64,000 nucleotides of DNA from an uncultured Eubacteriales bacterium (GTDB lineage Bacteria; Bacillota; Clostridia; Oscillospirales; UBA644), in the NCBI GenBank assembly GCA_934501435.1, contig CAKSTW010000001.1, forward strand, positions 124,001 through 188,000, given 5' to 3'. Positions 40,845 through 49,948 of this stretch are shown here, one piece after another (position 1 is the stretch's first letter; every line of letters begins with the position of its first letter). The notes under the pieces were generated by a model that was not told the origin of the DNA, made no database searches, and saw only the letters and a program-made list of their open reading frames with translations. The translations under genes were made by a program, and so were the position numbers.

Positions 40845-42707
40845 ATGGCGAGTGGAAAATTCGCATCTAATGTCTACTCAGGAGCCGGCTCTGAATATTC
40901 CCGCTATGTCGAAGTTATTTGGAGTTCAGCAAATGACACTGCAAACAACACATCGACAATTACTTGGAATGCTTATGTCAGAAGTTCCTCTTCAAACACA
41001 AGAAATTATCTTTACGCGAAAAACATTGTTGTTACTATCAATGGGGTTAGCACAACTCTGGTCGGATCTACCTCAAAAAAAACTTATAAAGACAGTTATC
41101 TTGGAGGCGGCACAGTCGCTGTTAATCACGATGGGAATGGTAAAAAAGCCGTAAGCGTATCTATCGCCGCTGAATTCTATGTATACGGCAAATCAAATAG
41201 CAGTTATAACGGAACAATCATAATGTCACCAAATCCTGTATACACGCTTGAAATATCTACTGGAACAGGTAGCACTATCACGGTTAATAGGACTTCAAGT
41301 GCAGGCTCCGGAGGAACCGGCAATTTATCTGCGGGCTCAAAGAAATTGTATTATGGAGACACTCTTAAAATAACTTTCGCTGCCAATACAGGGTATGAAG
41401 TTGCCGAACATAAAGTTAACGGAAATACATTTACGTCAGGAGGTACTTACACCGTAGGTGGAAATGTGACCGTTAAATCAGTAGCGAGATTATTAGCCTC
41501 AAGTGTAGGTGCTACTGACGCAAACATAGGGAGTAATTCAACCATCACAGTAACGAAATATAGTAGTTCATATTATCATTCGCTTCACTATGAATTTGAA
41601 GGTCTGAGCGGGTGGATAAATGCTGACGGCACAACATCAAATACAGAAGTAAAATATAATAATACATCGGTATCTTTTACTATTCCGGAATCGTTTTATA
41701 ATCAAATACAAAACTCTTCAACGGGTAAATGCACTATAACCTGTAGAACCTACACAGGAGCTGACAGCACAACCGTTTTAGGCAGTCCGACACAATGTAA
41801 GATAACTGTAACAGCTACGGGGGCTCCTGTTGTTTCGGGAGCAGTAACAGATATAAACGAAAAGACAACTATACTTACCGGAGACAATACTGTTTTAGTC
41901 AGGTATATGTCAACAGCCCAGGCGACAATTACGGCAACAGCTCAAAACGGAGCAAGTATAAAAGAAAAAAGAATCAACGGAATACTTCTGGAAGATAGTT
42001 CGGCTGTCGAAATAGAAAAAGTTGAAGCAACAAGTTTCGTATTTACCGCCGTAGACTCCAGAGGATACTCGACGAGCGTTACAGTAGTTCCCAAATGGAC
42101 TGTACCCTATATACCATTAACTATAAATCCTGTTGTCAGTCGGTCGAGTCCTACATCAAACTCGATTCAACTTGCATTTAACGGGAACTGGTTCAACGGG
42201 TATTTTGATGAAGAAAAGGGGGAAGAAGAAAAGTCTAACAAAAACTCTCTTACTATTAAGTATAGATATAGAGTATCCCCATCCGCTACAGAACAAGATT
42301 TAAGTTGGTCAGAGTGGGTAGAAATTGACGCCGACAAAGTAATCAAACAAACAGGCTCGTATAGTTCGGACGGAGCAATAACTCTTTCGGGCTTTGATTA
42401 CCAAAAGTCTTATTCTATTGAGGTGACAGTTAATGACCTCACATTAGCCTCTATCGGTAAAGTTGTGCAACTTGCGAAAGGCGTTCCGGTATTCGATTGG
42501 GGCGAAGAAGACTTCAATTTTAACGTCAACGTAAAAATTAACAGCAAAAATATCTATGACATTATGTATCCGATAAACGCCGTATACATCTCTGCTGTAA
42601 ATACCCTCCCTGAGGAATTAAGCACCATTGGTTCTTGGGAGGCAATCACAACAGAAATAGCGGGAACTTTCGCGTGGAAGCGGATAGAAAATGCCAATTC
42701 ACAATAA
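40845..42707 (+). CDS. Phage minor structural protein, DUF859-like
   Basis: The protein (620 residues) is built almost wholly from beta domains with Ser/Thr/Asn-rich strands. The N-terminus (SGKFASNVYSGAGSEYSRYV), the repeated immunoglobulin-like domains and the end phrase GVPVFDWGEEDFNFNVNV are typical of DUF859 minor structural proteins of Firmicutes siphophages. AAGGAGGTGAAT precedes the ATG, 3 bases after the previous stop. It is probably part of the baseplate or tail fibre and may bind the cell surface. Confidence 0.78.
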   Translation: MASGKFASNVYSGAGSEYSRYVEVIWSSANDTANNTSTITWNAYVRSSSSNTRNYLYAKNIVVTINGVSTTLVGSTSKKTYKDSYLGGGTVAVNHDGNGKKAVSVSIAAEFYVYGKSNSSYNGTIIMSPNPVYTLEISTGTGSTITVNRTSSAGSGGTGNLSAGSKKLYYGDTLKITFAANTGYEVAEHKVNGNTFTSGGTYTVGGNVTVKSVARLLASSVGATDANIGSNSTITVTKYSSSYYHSLHYEFEGLSGWINADGTTSNTEVKYNNTSVSFTIPESFYNQIQNSSTGKCTITCRTYTGADSTTVLGSPTQCKITVTATGAPVVSGAVTDINEKTTILTGDNTVLVRYMSTAQATITATAQNGASIKEKRINGILLEDSSAVEIEKVEATSFVFTAVDSRGYSTSVTVVPKWTVPYIPLTINPVVSRSSPTSNSIQLAFNGNWFNGYFDEEKGEEEKSNKNSLTIKYRYRVSPSATEQDLSWSEWVEIDADKVIKQTGSYSSDGAITLSGFDYQKSYSIEVTVNDLTLASIGKVVQLAKGVPVFDWGEEDFNFNVNVKINSKNIYDIMYPINAVYISAVNTLPEELSTIGSWEAITTEIAGTFAWKRIENANSQ

Positions 42708-42726
42708 AGAATGGAGGAGATAATTA

Positions 42727-44109
42727 TTGAACATATATATAAATGTACTTAATCAGAGAATGGTTATGTCCTCTGCTTGTAACAAATTCGTATCAGGATC
42801 TCAGGAGTTCGTAAAGTTTCAGTTCAATGTCGGAGACGAGTGGCAAGGCTTAACTATGTTTGCACAATTCAGACAGGACGGAAAGGCATATAATCAATAT
42901 CTCGATAGTGATAACTGTGTTTATCTCCCTGCGGAAATAAAAGCAGGTACTTGTACGATTATGTTGTACGGTACGGGAGACACAACTATTGCGACAACGA
43001 ACTACCTTACGATAAAACTGGCTCAGGATTTTTATATAGAGGACGCAGATAGTACAGAAATATCGACATCTTTATATAATCAATTAGTATCGAAAGTTGC
43101 CGAATATAAAGCAAGCGTCGATACTGTGTCTGGTTCTTTGGCATTAAAAGCAGATAAAGAAGCGTTGGCAGCCGAGATCAGTCGTGCTAAAAATGCAGAA
43201 GAAACAAACGCGGCAGCAATTGAAGCATTACAGGAAGCAGTCGTTCCCGAAGACCAGATTAAGGCAGCGGTTGAAGCGGAGTTAGCCGCGTACTTGGAGA
43301 GCGGAAAACTTGCCGAAATGACGATCAAAGACGGAAGCCTATCGCGAAGTAAGGTCGACGCCGATTTCGAAAGCGTTTTGGTAAAAGCGGATAACGCTCA
43401 GAGTACATCAAACTTAGTAACCGAGGTATCAGCCTCGTCTGACAACGACCATTATCCATCGGCAAAGGCCGTCTATGATTTCTTAGGAGACACCTCGGGA
43501 CTTGCCGCACAGGTTCAGCAAAACAAAGAAGACATAGCATTATTAAAACATAAATGCCCTGTTATAAAATCGTTTACGGTAAGCCCGTCTGTAGGAGAAA
43601 TCGGGGCAAGCATTAACGTAACCTGTACCGTCGTGTCAGATATAACTGTCAGTAAAATAGAAATTCTCAAAGGAGACACTGTAATACAGACAGTCGAGAA
43701 CGACACTACAGCTACGATCACCGCAAACGGCGTAACCGCCACCACTGTGTTTACTGCAAAATTAACAGATGACCTTGGGCACGAAATTTCATCAAGCAAA
43801 AGTATTAACTTCTATAATGGTGTTTATTACGGAGTCGGGCCCCAGACAATTTCCCTTAACAATCTTACTAAATCCTTACAGGCTACCAGAAGTAAGACAT
43901 TTACAGTAACGGCAGGAGAAGACCAATACATATACTTTGCTTGCCCATCACTGTATGGCACGCCCACATTTAAGGTCGCCGGGTTTGAGGGGGGATTCTC
44001 GTTACTTGCTTCTCAGTCGTTTACTAACTCAAGCGGATATACCGAGGGGTATCAAATCTGGAGAAGCACAAATACAAACCTCGGCAAACAGACGATAGTC
44101 GTATCATAA
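42727..44109 (+). CDS. Baseplate/tail protein, BppU-like N-terminus
   Basis: Starts at TTG 42727 after GGAGGAGAT. In 460 residues, an N-terminal beta domain (VKFQFNVGDEWQGLTMFAQF, then LPAEIKAGTCTIMLYG) resembles BppU-type baseplate proteins. It is followed by a helical coiled-coil stalk (about residues 105-270), an Ig-like domain (VIKSFTVSPSVGEIGASINV) and a C-terminal beta domain. The layout fits a trimeric fibre held on the baseplate. The exact attachment role is inferred. Confidence 0.65.
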   Translation: MNIYINVLNQRMVMSSACNKFVSGSQEFVKFQFNVGDEWQGLTMFAQFRQDGKAYNQYLDSDNCVYLPAEIKAGTCTIMLYGTGDTTIATTNYLTIKLAQDFYIEDADSTEISTSLYNQLVSKVAEYKASVDTVSGSLALKADKEALAAEISRAKNAEETNAAAIEALQEAVVPEDQIKAAVEAELAAYLESGKLAEMTIKDGSLSRSKVDADFESVLVKADNAQSTSNLVTEVSASSDNDHYPSAKAVYDFLGDTSGLAAQVQQNKEDIALLKHKCPVIKSFTVSPSVGEIGASINVTCTVVSDITVSKIEILKGDTVIQTVENDTTATITANGVTATTVFTAKLTDDLGHEISSSKSINFYNGVYYGVGPQTISLNNLTKSLQATRSKTFTVTAGEDQYIYFACPSLYGTPTFKVAGFEGGFSLLASQSFTNSSGYTEGYQIWRSTNTNLGKQTIVVS

Positions 44110-44125
44110 TTTGGGAGGTGAGAAA

Positions 44126-44365
44126 ATGCCAATAAATCTTATAGACACAATTAAACCGGCAAATAACGGCTCATTCCCTATCGCCGAGGCTCAGGATATC
44201 GAGTTGACAGACGGAACTCGATTATCAGAGCAACTTATATTAAAGAAGGTATCGTCATTACCTCCGGATGCAAACGAGCACCCGGAGTATTTATATGTCG
44301 TAGTCGAACAGTCCGCCGAGGAGATAACTGAAAACACTTCGTCTGAAGCCGGTGGTTCGTCATGA
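44126..44365 (+). CDS. Small phage structural protein
   Basis: GGGAGGTGAG directs ATG 44126 (79 residues) rather than an upstream in-frame start. The sequence MPINLIDTIKPANNGSFPIA followed by EAQDIELTDGTRL is typical of short proteins between fibre genes in Clostridial prophages. Function unknown. Its last four bases overlap the next start. Confidence 0.65.
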   Translation: MPINLIDTIKPANNGSFPIAEAQDIELTDGTRLSEQLILKKVSSLPPDANEHPEYLYVVVEQSAEEITENTSSEAGGSS

Positions 44366-45633
44366 TATCGTTATCAAATCAAAATATATCAGGTTTCTAT
44401 GTAGGAGACAGGCCCGTTAGTGCAATATATGTTGGAAACATATTGGTGTGGTCTTCGTTTATTAAGGAAGGAACAGGGACGGACGCGATAGCTTTGACTA
44501 TGACGACAGAGGCGTTTGCTACTTTATGTAATAATCTAAGAGATGTAGGTGTATACCCCACTATCTGTATAGAGACTACTGCAGACGCTTCTAAAGTAGG
44601 CGTTGAATTTTATAAAGAAGATTTGTCTATGGTTATAGGCGGAAGTGCCGATTTGTCTATAGGAGATACAGATACAGCCTCAGAAACAAATATCGTCGCA
44701 GGAGGATACAACGACATAGTCCTTAAAAACACCACAGCACAACACCACTCTTCAGTAGATGTTACAACCCCGTTATTTACAAGTTCTCTTAAGTTAATCA
44801 GAGATATTCCGGGTAAGGAAACATACATTTCTATGTTAGTGTCAAAAAGTAATGCTGACATTGCAAATGGATTAACACTACCGAACAGTCATAATGTCGC
44901 GATCATACAGAGAACAACTCCCACTCAAGGCGAGGGTCATACCTCGCCGGAGGCAGACAATTCAATATTTCCTTCATTGATAAATCTTATCTTAGGGAAC
45001 GGAGCCTTGTCTCCGGAGATTAAGAATATGCTTGGTGTTTTTACTAACAAGGCTGTTCTTGGCGATACAGAGTTAAATAAAGTAAAAACGGTACCTGTCG
45101 TACTAACAAATGCCGACTGTAAAAATACTGGTGCCGACTTTACTAAACAAGCTGCGATTATGTTTAATCTATGTTTACCGGAGACATCAACGGGAAGTTC
45201 CACGCTGTCGAAAAATATAGCAGCTATGGAACCGACTGCGATCGTATCCGGAAGGCTGGAGGCAAACCTGTTGTCGGATAGCACTCTGAATATTTTATGT
45301 TCACCTATAACGGAGTTAGCACATAGAAAATTATCGGCAAAAAAAGATTTTCCAACCGTAAATATTATTGCTATTATGCCGATAGCGGAACATACACAAC
45401 TTAATTCAATATTGCGTAAATACCTTAGGATACATACTGCGATATCCGAAGAGTGTACTCTTAACACCCCTCAGAGCAATAACACACAATTTAGTGGGTA
45501 CTGTTTGGGAGCAACATACGCATCAATAACATTGAGACAAGAGTCTCAGGCAACCAATTTCGACTCGGCTAAGGTTATCAGCTTAGACGATATGACTATC
45601 TCACAGATAGACAATATGTTAATACAATCATAA
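44362..45633 (+). CDS. Hypothetical phage structural protein, 423 residues
   Basis: Starts by ATGA overlap with the previous gene. The N-terminus MISLSNQNISGFYVGDRPVS with AIYVGNILVWS is the short GxxxVxAIYxGxxLVW motif found at the head of many phage tail proteins. The rest is alpha/beta with no motif I know. The position among fibre genes suggests a tail accessory protein. Confidence 0.6.
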   Translation: MISLSNQNISGFYVGDRPVSAIYVGNILVWSSFIKEGTGTDAIALTMTTEAFATLCNNLRDVGVYPTICIETTADASKVGVEFYKEDLSMVIGGSADLSIGDTDTASETNIVAGGYNDIVLKNTTAQHHSSVDVTTPLFTSSLKLIRDIPGKETYISMLVSKSNADIANGLTLPNSHNVAIIQRTTPTQGEGHTSPEADNSIFPSLINLILGNGALSPEIKNMLGVFTNKAVLGDTELNKVKTVPVVLTNADCKNTGADFTKQAAIMFNLCLPETSTGSSTLSKNIAAMEPTAIVSGRLEANLLSDSTLNILCSPITELAHRKLSAKKDFPTVNIIAIMPIAEHTQLNSILRKYLRIHTAISEECTLNTPQSNNTQFSGYCLGATYASITLRQESQATNFDSAKVISLDDMTISQIDNMLIQS

Positions 45634-45652
45634 AAATAAGGAGGAATAATAT

Positions 45653-46192
45653 ATGGCAATACAGACAACCGCAGGTAATACTGTTAAATTCTTAGGACTT
45701 TCAAAAGCTCTGAGAGGAAAGCTTCTGAAGGCAATTATATGTGGCGGAAGTGCCGGCAATAGCGTTTCTATTAACACGACCAGTTCTTGCTACATCGGTC
45801 TTTCCAGTACGAACCCCGATGAAAGTGTTACCGAACCTACAGACCCCAACTACAGAAGGATTCTTCTGAGCAAATACACGACCAAATATGAGTCTGACTA
45901 TATTACTATTTCGGAAGACGGCACGTCGGCAATTAACAGCGGTATGCAGAAAGAAATAAAGTTTAACAGATCTACGCAAGCGTGGAGCGGGACATTCAAA
46001 TATTTCTTTTTAGCAGACTCTGCGACAGGAACTACCAACATAATGGCATACGGAGAATTAACTAATCCTATCACAATTACTGCAAAAGATATAGTCCCGT
46101 TGTTCGAAGAAGATAAATTCAGAATTTATTTCCCCGCTCCTGACGAAGTTGAAACTCTCGTCGACGCAGCGGCAACGGCTGACACAGAATAA
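45653..46192 (+). CDS. Phage tail fibre-like protein, 179 residues
   Basis: AAGGAGGAATAATAT precedes the ATG. The product begins MAIQTTAGNTVKFLGLSKAL and is beta-rich (SCYIGLSSTNPDESVTEPTD, RSTQAWSGTFKYFFLADS), like the small tail fibre proteins that cap fibres in Clostridial prophages. Function by resemblance and context only. Confidence 0.6.
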   Translation: MAIQTTAGNTVKFLGLSKALRGKLLKAIICGGSAGNSVSINTTSSCYIGLSSTNPDESVTEPTDPNYRRILLSKYTTKYESDYITISEDGTSAINSGMQKEIKFNRSTQAWSGTFKYFFLADSATGTTNIMAYGELTNPITITAKDIVPLFEEDKFRIYFPAPDEVETLVDAAATADTE

Positions 46193-46206
46193 GGAGGAGA
46201 TGAAGA

Positions 46207-46983
46207 GTGTCTGCAACTGAACATTATGGGTTCCCTATTATGGACGACACTCCTCCTGAGGGAACCACAGGAAAAGATTTAAGAGATATGATAGTTGGGG
46301 CAAGCGAAAATAGCTTTGCTCAAAAGGCTGACAAAGCTCTCAAGGACACAGAGAATAAAATACCCACAAAGACAAGCCAACTGGAAAACGATTCCGAATT
46401 TCTCGCTCCCGACACTGCTAAAAATCTATTGATAATTGGCCCCGACACTGGGACGGATTATTGGGGATATTGGGATTACAAAACAACAACCACAGGAGCT
46501 CTTTGTGCACAAGAAACTATTAAATGCGTACAAACCGAGCTCGCTATAACGACGCCTAATATAATTGAACTAATTTGTGAATGGGACGGAGACACCTCTG
46601 GCAAAACTGCCTTACTAAATTTAATGTATAAGATAAGTTCAAACATAATAGCCCCCGATAACATTCTTGTCGGTATATCATCATCTGACCAAACAAGCAA
46701 TGTCAATGCCGCACTTTTCAGAGAGCTCATACCAAAAGACAACTCTCTTGAAGCACTAAACTTATATTCGTATTCTCATAACGGTTCTCCGATTGCAGCG
46801 ATTGCGACTCAAAGCGGAAGCATTCCCGCATCAGTAGTCGAGCAGATGATGGGTGTAAATCCCGGAGCCGATGTGCCTTTTGAAGAAGGAACTTATCTTA
46901 TGAAACAAGGCTCTACCTTTATAAGTAAAATTTCCAGCGTTATATCTGTAAAGGATTATATCGATCAGAAGATCGGAAGTTAA
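46207..46983 (+). CDS. Hypothetical phage tail protein, 258 residues
   Basis: Starts at GTG 46207, with AAGGAGGAGAT upstream. The first part is MSATEHYGFPIMDDTPPEGT then KDLRDMIVGASENSF, and the middle has the KIPTKTSQLENDSEF phrase common in phage fibre linkers. The end VISVKDYIDQKIGS resembles fibre termini. It is soluble with no enzyme motif, in line between fibre and lysis genes. Confidence 0.6.
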   Translation: MSATEHYGFPIMDDTPPEGTTGKDLRDMIVGASENSFAQKADKALKDTENKIPTKTSQLENDSEFLAPDTAKNLLIIGPDTGTDYWGYWDYKTTTTGALCAQETIKCVQTELAITTPNIIELICEWDGDTSGKTALLNLMYKISSNIIAPDNILVGISSSDQTSNVNAALFRELIPKDNSLEALNLYSYSHNGSPIAAIATQSGSIPASVVEQMMGVNPGADVPFEEGTYLMKQGSTFISKISSVISVKDYIDQKIGS

Positions 46984-47011
46984 AATTATTATTGTCGGAG
47001 GTGATAAACAA

Positions 47012-47254
47012 ATGACCCCAGAGATAATTGTTGCAGTATTTTCAGGACTCGGAACCTTAATCGGAGCCCTATCAGGAATCATAGTTTCTTCAAAACTGAC
47101 AAGCTTCCGCCTTGAAAGACTTGAAAAGAAGGTGGACGAGCATAACCACTTTGGCGAAAGGATTCCGGCTCTTGCAACAAAAATAGAAAATTTAGACACT
47201 GAATTCAAAACATTACACAATGAATTCGAAAGATTCAGAGAAAAAGCATTATAA
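47012..47254 (+). CDS. Small phage membrane-associated lysis-cassette protein
   Basis: The 80-residue protein has an N-terminal membrane helix (about residues 4-25, rich in Gly/Ala) followed by a charged coiled coil with LEKKVDEHNHFGERI, a motif found in the small genes just before holins in Firmicutes prophages (XhlA-like). GGAGGTG precedes the ATG. It may assist the holin; that is inference. Confidence 0.7.
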   Translation: MTPEIIVAVFSGLGTLIGALSGIIVSSKLTSFRLERLEKKVDEHNHFGERIPALATKIENLDTEFKTLHNEFERFREKAL

Positions 47255-47271
47255 ACAAGGAGGAAAACATT

Positions 47272-47559
47272 ATGAAAATTAACCTGAAAGTAAGACTTAA
47301 GAACCCCGTATTCTGGCTCACGATTATACCTGCGATTGCAGCGTGCGTCTACACTATCCTCGGACTTTTTGGTATCGTTCCTACTGTCACCGAAGATTAT
47401 CTTGTAAATGTTCTTTCGGCAATAGTTACGGTTCTCACGATGCTCGGCGTTCTTGTAGACCCGACGACTTCGGGCGTAACTGACAGTGATCAGGCTATGG
47501 AATACATAGTACCGAAGAGCGATAAAGGCAAGGTTGATGAAAATGACATTAACAAATAA
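47272..47559 (+). CDS. Holin, phi LC3 family
   Basis: The 95-residue protein begins MKINLKVRLKNPVFWLTIIP, has two membrane helices (about 13-35 and 45-62) and the signature LGVLVDPTTSGVTDSDQAM of phi LC3 holins, with a charged C-terminus. The holin forms the membrane lesion that lets the endolysin reach the wall. ACAAGGAGGAAA precedes the ATG. The endolysin gene overlaps its 3' end. Confidence 0.88.
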   Translation: MKINLKVRLKNPVFWLTIIPAIAACVYTILGLFGIVPTVTEDYLVNVLSAIVTVLTMLGVLVDPTTSGVTDSDQAMEYIVPKSDKGKVDENDINK

Positions 47560-48568
47560 ACAACTCGTAGAGTTTGTAAAGAGAAAACTCACTGTCAAAA
47601 CCTCATATATGTGGGGCGAATTTGGCAGAAAGATTACAAATAGTACCATAAACCAAAAGGTTACACAGTACCGTGCCAAGAAAGAGACCAAAGACTACTA
47701 TAAAGACGACAGAGTTGCACATCTCAGATCCCTGGTAGGTAAAAACTATTACGGATGCGACTGTACCGGATTATATAAGTGGTTTATATGGTCTGAAAAC
47801 GACAAACACAACCCCTATTACAAAAGTGCAACTGATAGAGACACCGTAGGAATGTATAATGCCGCCACAGAAAAAGGCGGCATTAAGACTATCCCGGAGA
47901 TTCCCGGTTTAATCGTATATAAATACGGACACGTCGGCGTATATATCGGGAACGGCGAAGTAGTTGAGTGCACGCTTAGTTCGTTTGGAGACGGTGTCGT
48001 TAAAACAAAACTCAAAGACAGAGACTGGACTCATTGGCTCAAGATGCCTGAGATTACCTACGAAACGGAAACAACTACCGTACAGCCCTCGAAACCTACG
48101 ACTTCTGGAAAATTCGGGGTCGGAGATACCGTTATTATTTCCGGCTCACTCTACCCTTCTGCAAATGCGACAAAGGCAACCGGTAAAGTCTCAAACAAAG
48201 CGACTAAAATCACAAGGTACGCTGCGGGGGCAAAGCACCCGTATAATACCACCGGAGACTTAGGCTGGATGAACGAAAGCGATATAAAATTAGTAAGTTC
48301 GACCAATACCAATACTACTACAAATACAACTCCGTCCGCTTCTACAAGCAAGATGAAAGTTACAGCGAGCACACTGGCTATGCACAACAGTAATACCAGG
48401 TGGATAAGCAAAGGTGCAAACTCTACGCTCATAGCGTGGATACCCAAAGGAACCGTTATCACGGTATATCCCGGCACCGAAAAGAGATTAGGTATTTATA
48501 CCTCAATCAAGATTACATACAACGGCAAAACAGGATACTGTGCAAAGAATTATCTTACCACGGTATAA
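47543..48568 (+). CDS. Endolysin with NlpC/P60-like peptidase and SH3-type wall-binding domains
   Basis: Start candidates are TTG 47534, ATG 47537 and ATG 47543; AAGG at 47530-47533 best suits 47543. The catalytic domain has CDCTGLYKWF (Cys74 the likely nucleophile) and YGHVGVYIGNGEVVEC (His). After a Thr/Pro-rich linker, residues about 185-250 (KFGVGDTVIISGSLYPSA) and 270-341 (MKVTASTLAMHNSNTRWISK) form SH3-like cell-wall binding domains. It would cut peptidoglycan stem peptides during phage release. The start overlaps the holin gene, the usual lysis order. Confidence 0.85.
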   Translation: MTLTNKQLVEFVKRKLTVKTSYMWGEFGRKITNSTINQKVTQYRAKKETKDYYKDDRVAHLRSLVGKNYYGCDCTGLYKWFIWSENDKHNPYYKSATDRDTVGMYNAATEKGGIKTIPEIPGLIVYKYGHVGVYIGNGEVVECTLSSFGDGVVKTKLKDRDWTHWLKMPEITYETETTTVQPSKPTTSGKFGVGDTVIISGSLYPSANATKATGKVSNKATKITRYAAGAKHPYNTTGDLGWMNESDIKLVSSTNTNTTTNTTPSASTSKMKVTASTLAMHNSNTRWISKGANSTLIAWIPKGTVITVYPGTEKRLGIYTSIKITYNGKTGYCAKNYLTTV

Positions 48569-48619
48569 CAATTTATAATATTTTGTGGGTGTAAAATGTT
48601 ATAAAGAAGGAGGTTATAT

Positions 48620-49783
48620 ATGGAATATAAGAAAATTTATACATCTGATGAAGCTCTCGTATCTGACACTTTGATCAACAGCTCTGACGACGCTATAAAT
48701 GCACAGCTCCCTGATTTTAAGGCCGGTGCTATAATCTATACGGCAGGATATGCAAAGGTTAAACAAAAAGCACTTGACAACTCGTGGGTAAATGTGCAGA
48801 AAAGCGGTGGAGGAAGTTCGGGAATTGACACCTCTGACGCAACAGCAACTGCGGCAAGCATAAAAAAAGGGGATACGGCATACATAAGTGGTGGTAAAGT
48901 AATAGGAACTATGCAGCGGTGGGACACCGACGGTGATATGACCGTATATATAGATAAGACAGAGGCTGACGCTGGAGCTTCTGCCGACAATTATAAGGTT
49001 GACGATAATGAAAAACTGTTGCTCGCTCATTATTTCAAACCGGACGCTTCAGATCCGAATACTATTATGTTCGTGAATAAGGATGACTGCATTAAACTCG
49101 GTATCGAAAGAGAAAAACTTGCAGTCGCCTACGGAGTATCTGCGGATAAAATTAAACAAGGCGAAACAATAATGGGCGTAGATGGTTCCGTTCAGGAGGG
49201 CGTTGATACTTCTGACGCGACAGCGACGGCAACAGATATAGCAGTAGGGAAGTCCGCATACGTCAATGGACAGAAAATCTTCGGTTCAATCTACGACTAT
49301 GGAACAACCCAGTTTGAAGTCGGACAAGATAGCGAATTTACGAATATCAAAATGGACGGTGGACAATTATGCTACTTCTATAAGGTTAAAAACCGTATAG
49401 CATTTAGTGCAGACGCAATCATTGGGTTTTATGTAACTCAAGGAAAGATTGCCGATGTAATAGGGCTCACTGCCGATAAAATTAAGTCCGGGGAGACGAT
49501 ACTCGGTGTCGCCGGAACCGTAGTTTCCGGCGGCGGCAGCGACGACTCAATAACGATTTATTTATCTCAGTATACCTCTACTGACAATAAACTACCCGTC
49601 TCTGTCCCCAAAGATAAAACTTGGGCAGAAATCTGTACTACGATAAACGATTTTTATGTGAAAAATGTAAACAAGATATTTTCATACTTCGGAGCTGCTC
49701 AATTATACCACGACGCTGATGGAAATGCTGCGGTTTTATCTACCGAAACTCCTGTTGCAGGAACTCAATATTACTGTAACTAA
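48620..49783 (+). CDS. Repeat-containing phage protein downstream of lysis genes
   Basis: The protein has 387 residues, starting MEYKKIYTSDEALVSDTLIN after AAGGAGGTTAT. Two copies of the unit DTSDATATA-x2-I-x2-G-x3-Y-x2-G (near residues 70 and 194) and of SADKIKQGETIMGV/TADKIKSGETILGV (near 173 and 290) give a beta-repeat protein, a layout seen in phage tail or surface-display proteins. The C-terminus has a DKTWAEICTTINDF helix. It is the last gene of the prophage and ends at a strong terminator. Function unknown; a fibre or moron is possible. Confidence 0.7.
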   Translation: MEYKKIYTSDEALVSDTLINSSDDAINAQLPDFKAGAIIYTAGYAKVKQKALDNSWVNVQKSGGGSSGIDTSDATATAASIKKGDTAYISGGKVIGTMQRWDTDGDMTVYIDKTEADAGASADNYKVDDNEKLLLAHYFKPDASDPNTIMFVNKDDCIKLGIEREKLAVAYGVSADKIKQGETIMGVDGSVQEGVDTSDATATATDIAVGKSAYVNGQKIFGSIYDYGTTQFEVGQDSEFTNIKMDGGQLCYFYKVKNRIAFSADAIIGFYVTQGKIADVIGLTADKIKSGETILGVAGTVVSGGGSDDSITIYLSQYTSTDNKLPVSVPKDKTWAEICTTINDFYVKNVNKIFSYFGAAQLYHDADGNAAVLSTETPVAGTQYYCN

Positions 49784-49789
49784 AAAATA

Positions 49790-49822
49790 AGGCTACCAGT
49801 TAATTCTGGTAGCCTTTCTTTT
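49790..49822 (+). terminator. Intrinsic terminator at the right end of the prophage
   Basis: Stem AGGCTACCAG/CTGGTAGCCT with loop TTAATT, followed by TTCTTTTT. Bases 49823-49948 up to the end of ppdK are AT-rich with no gene; I found no clear attachment-site repeat in them. Confidence 0.85.
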
Positions 49823-49948
49823 TACATTTATGCGTAAATTGTATATTCGATTAGCAAAGCACGAGAAAATTGAGGATGAGATTTATTTTTCAAAACACGT
49901 TTTTTTGCCAATTCTAAGCAAAAAAATGAATTAAAAACCTTTGAAAAA

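Noticed and set aside
49823..49948. Right attachment site (attR) of the prophage
   Set aside because: No tRNA gene or matching direct repeat could be found near the left edge, which is a deletion junction.
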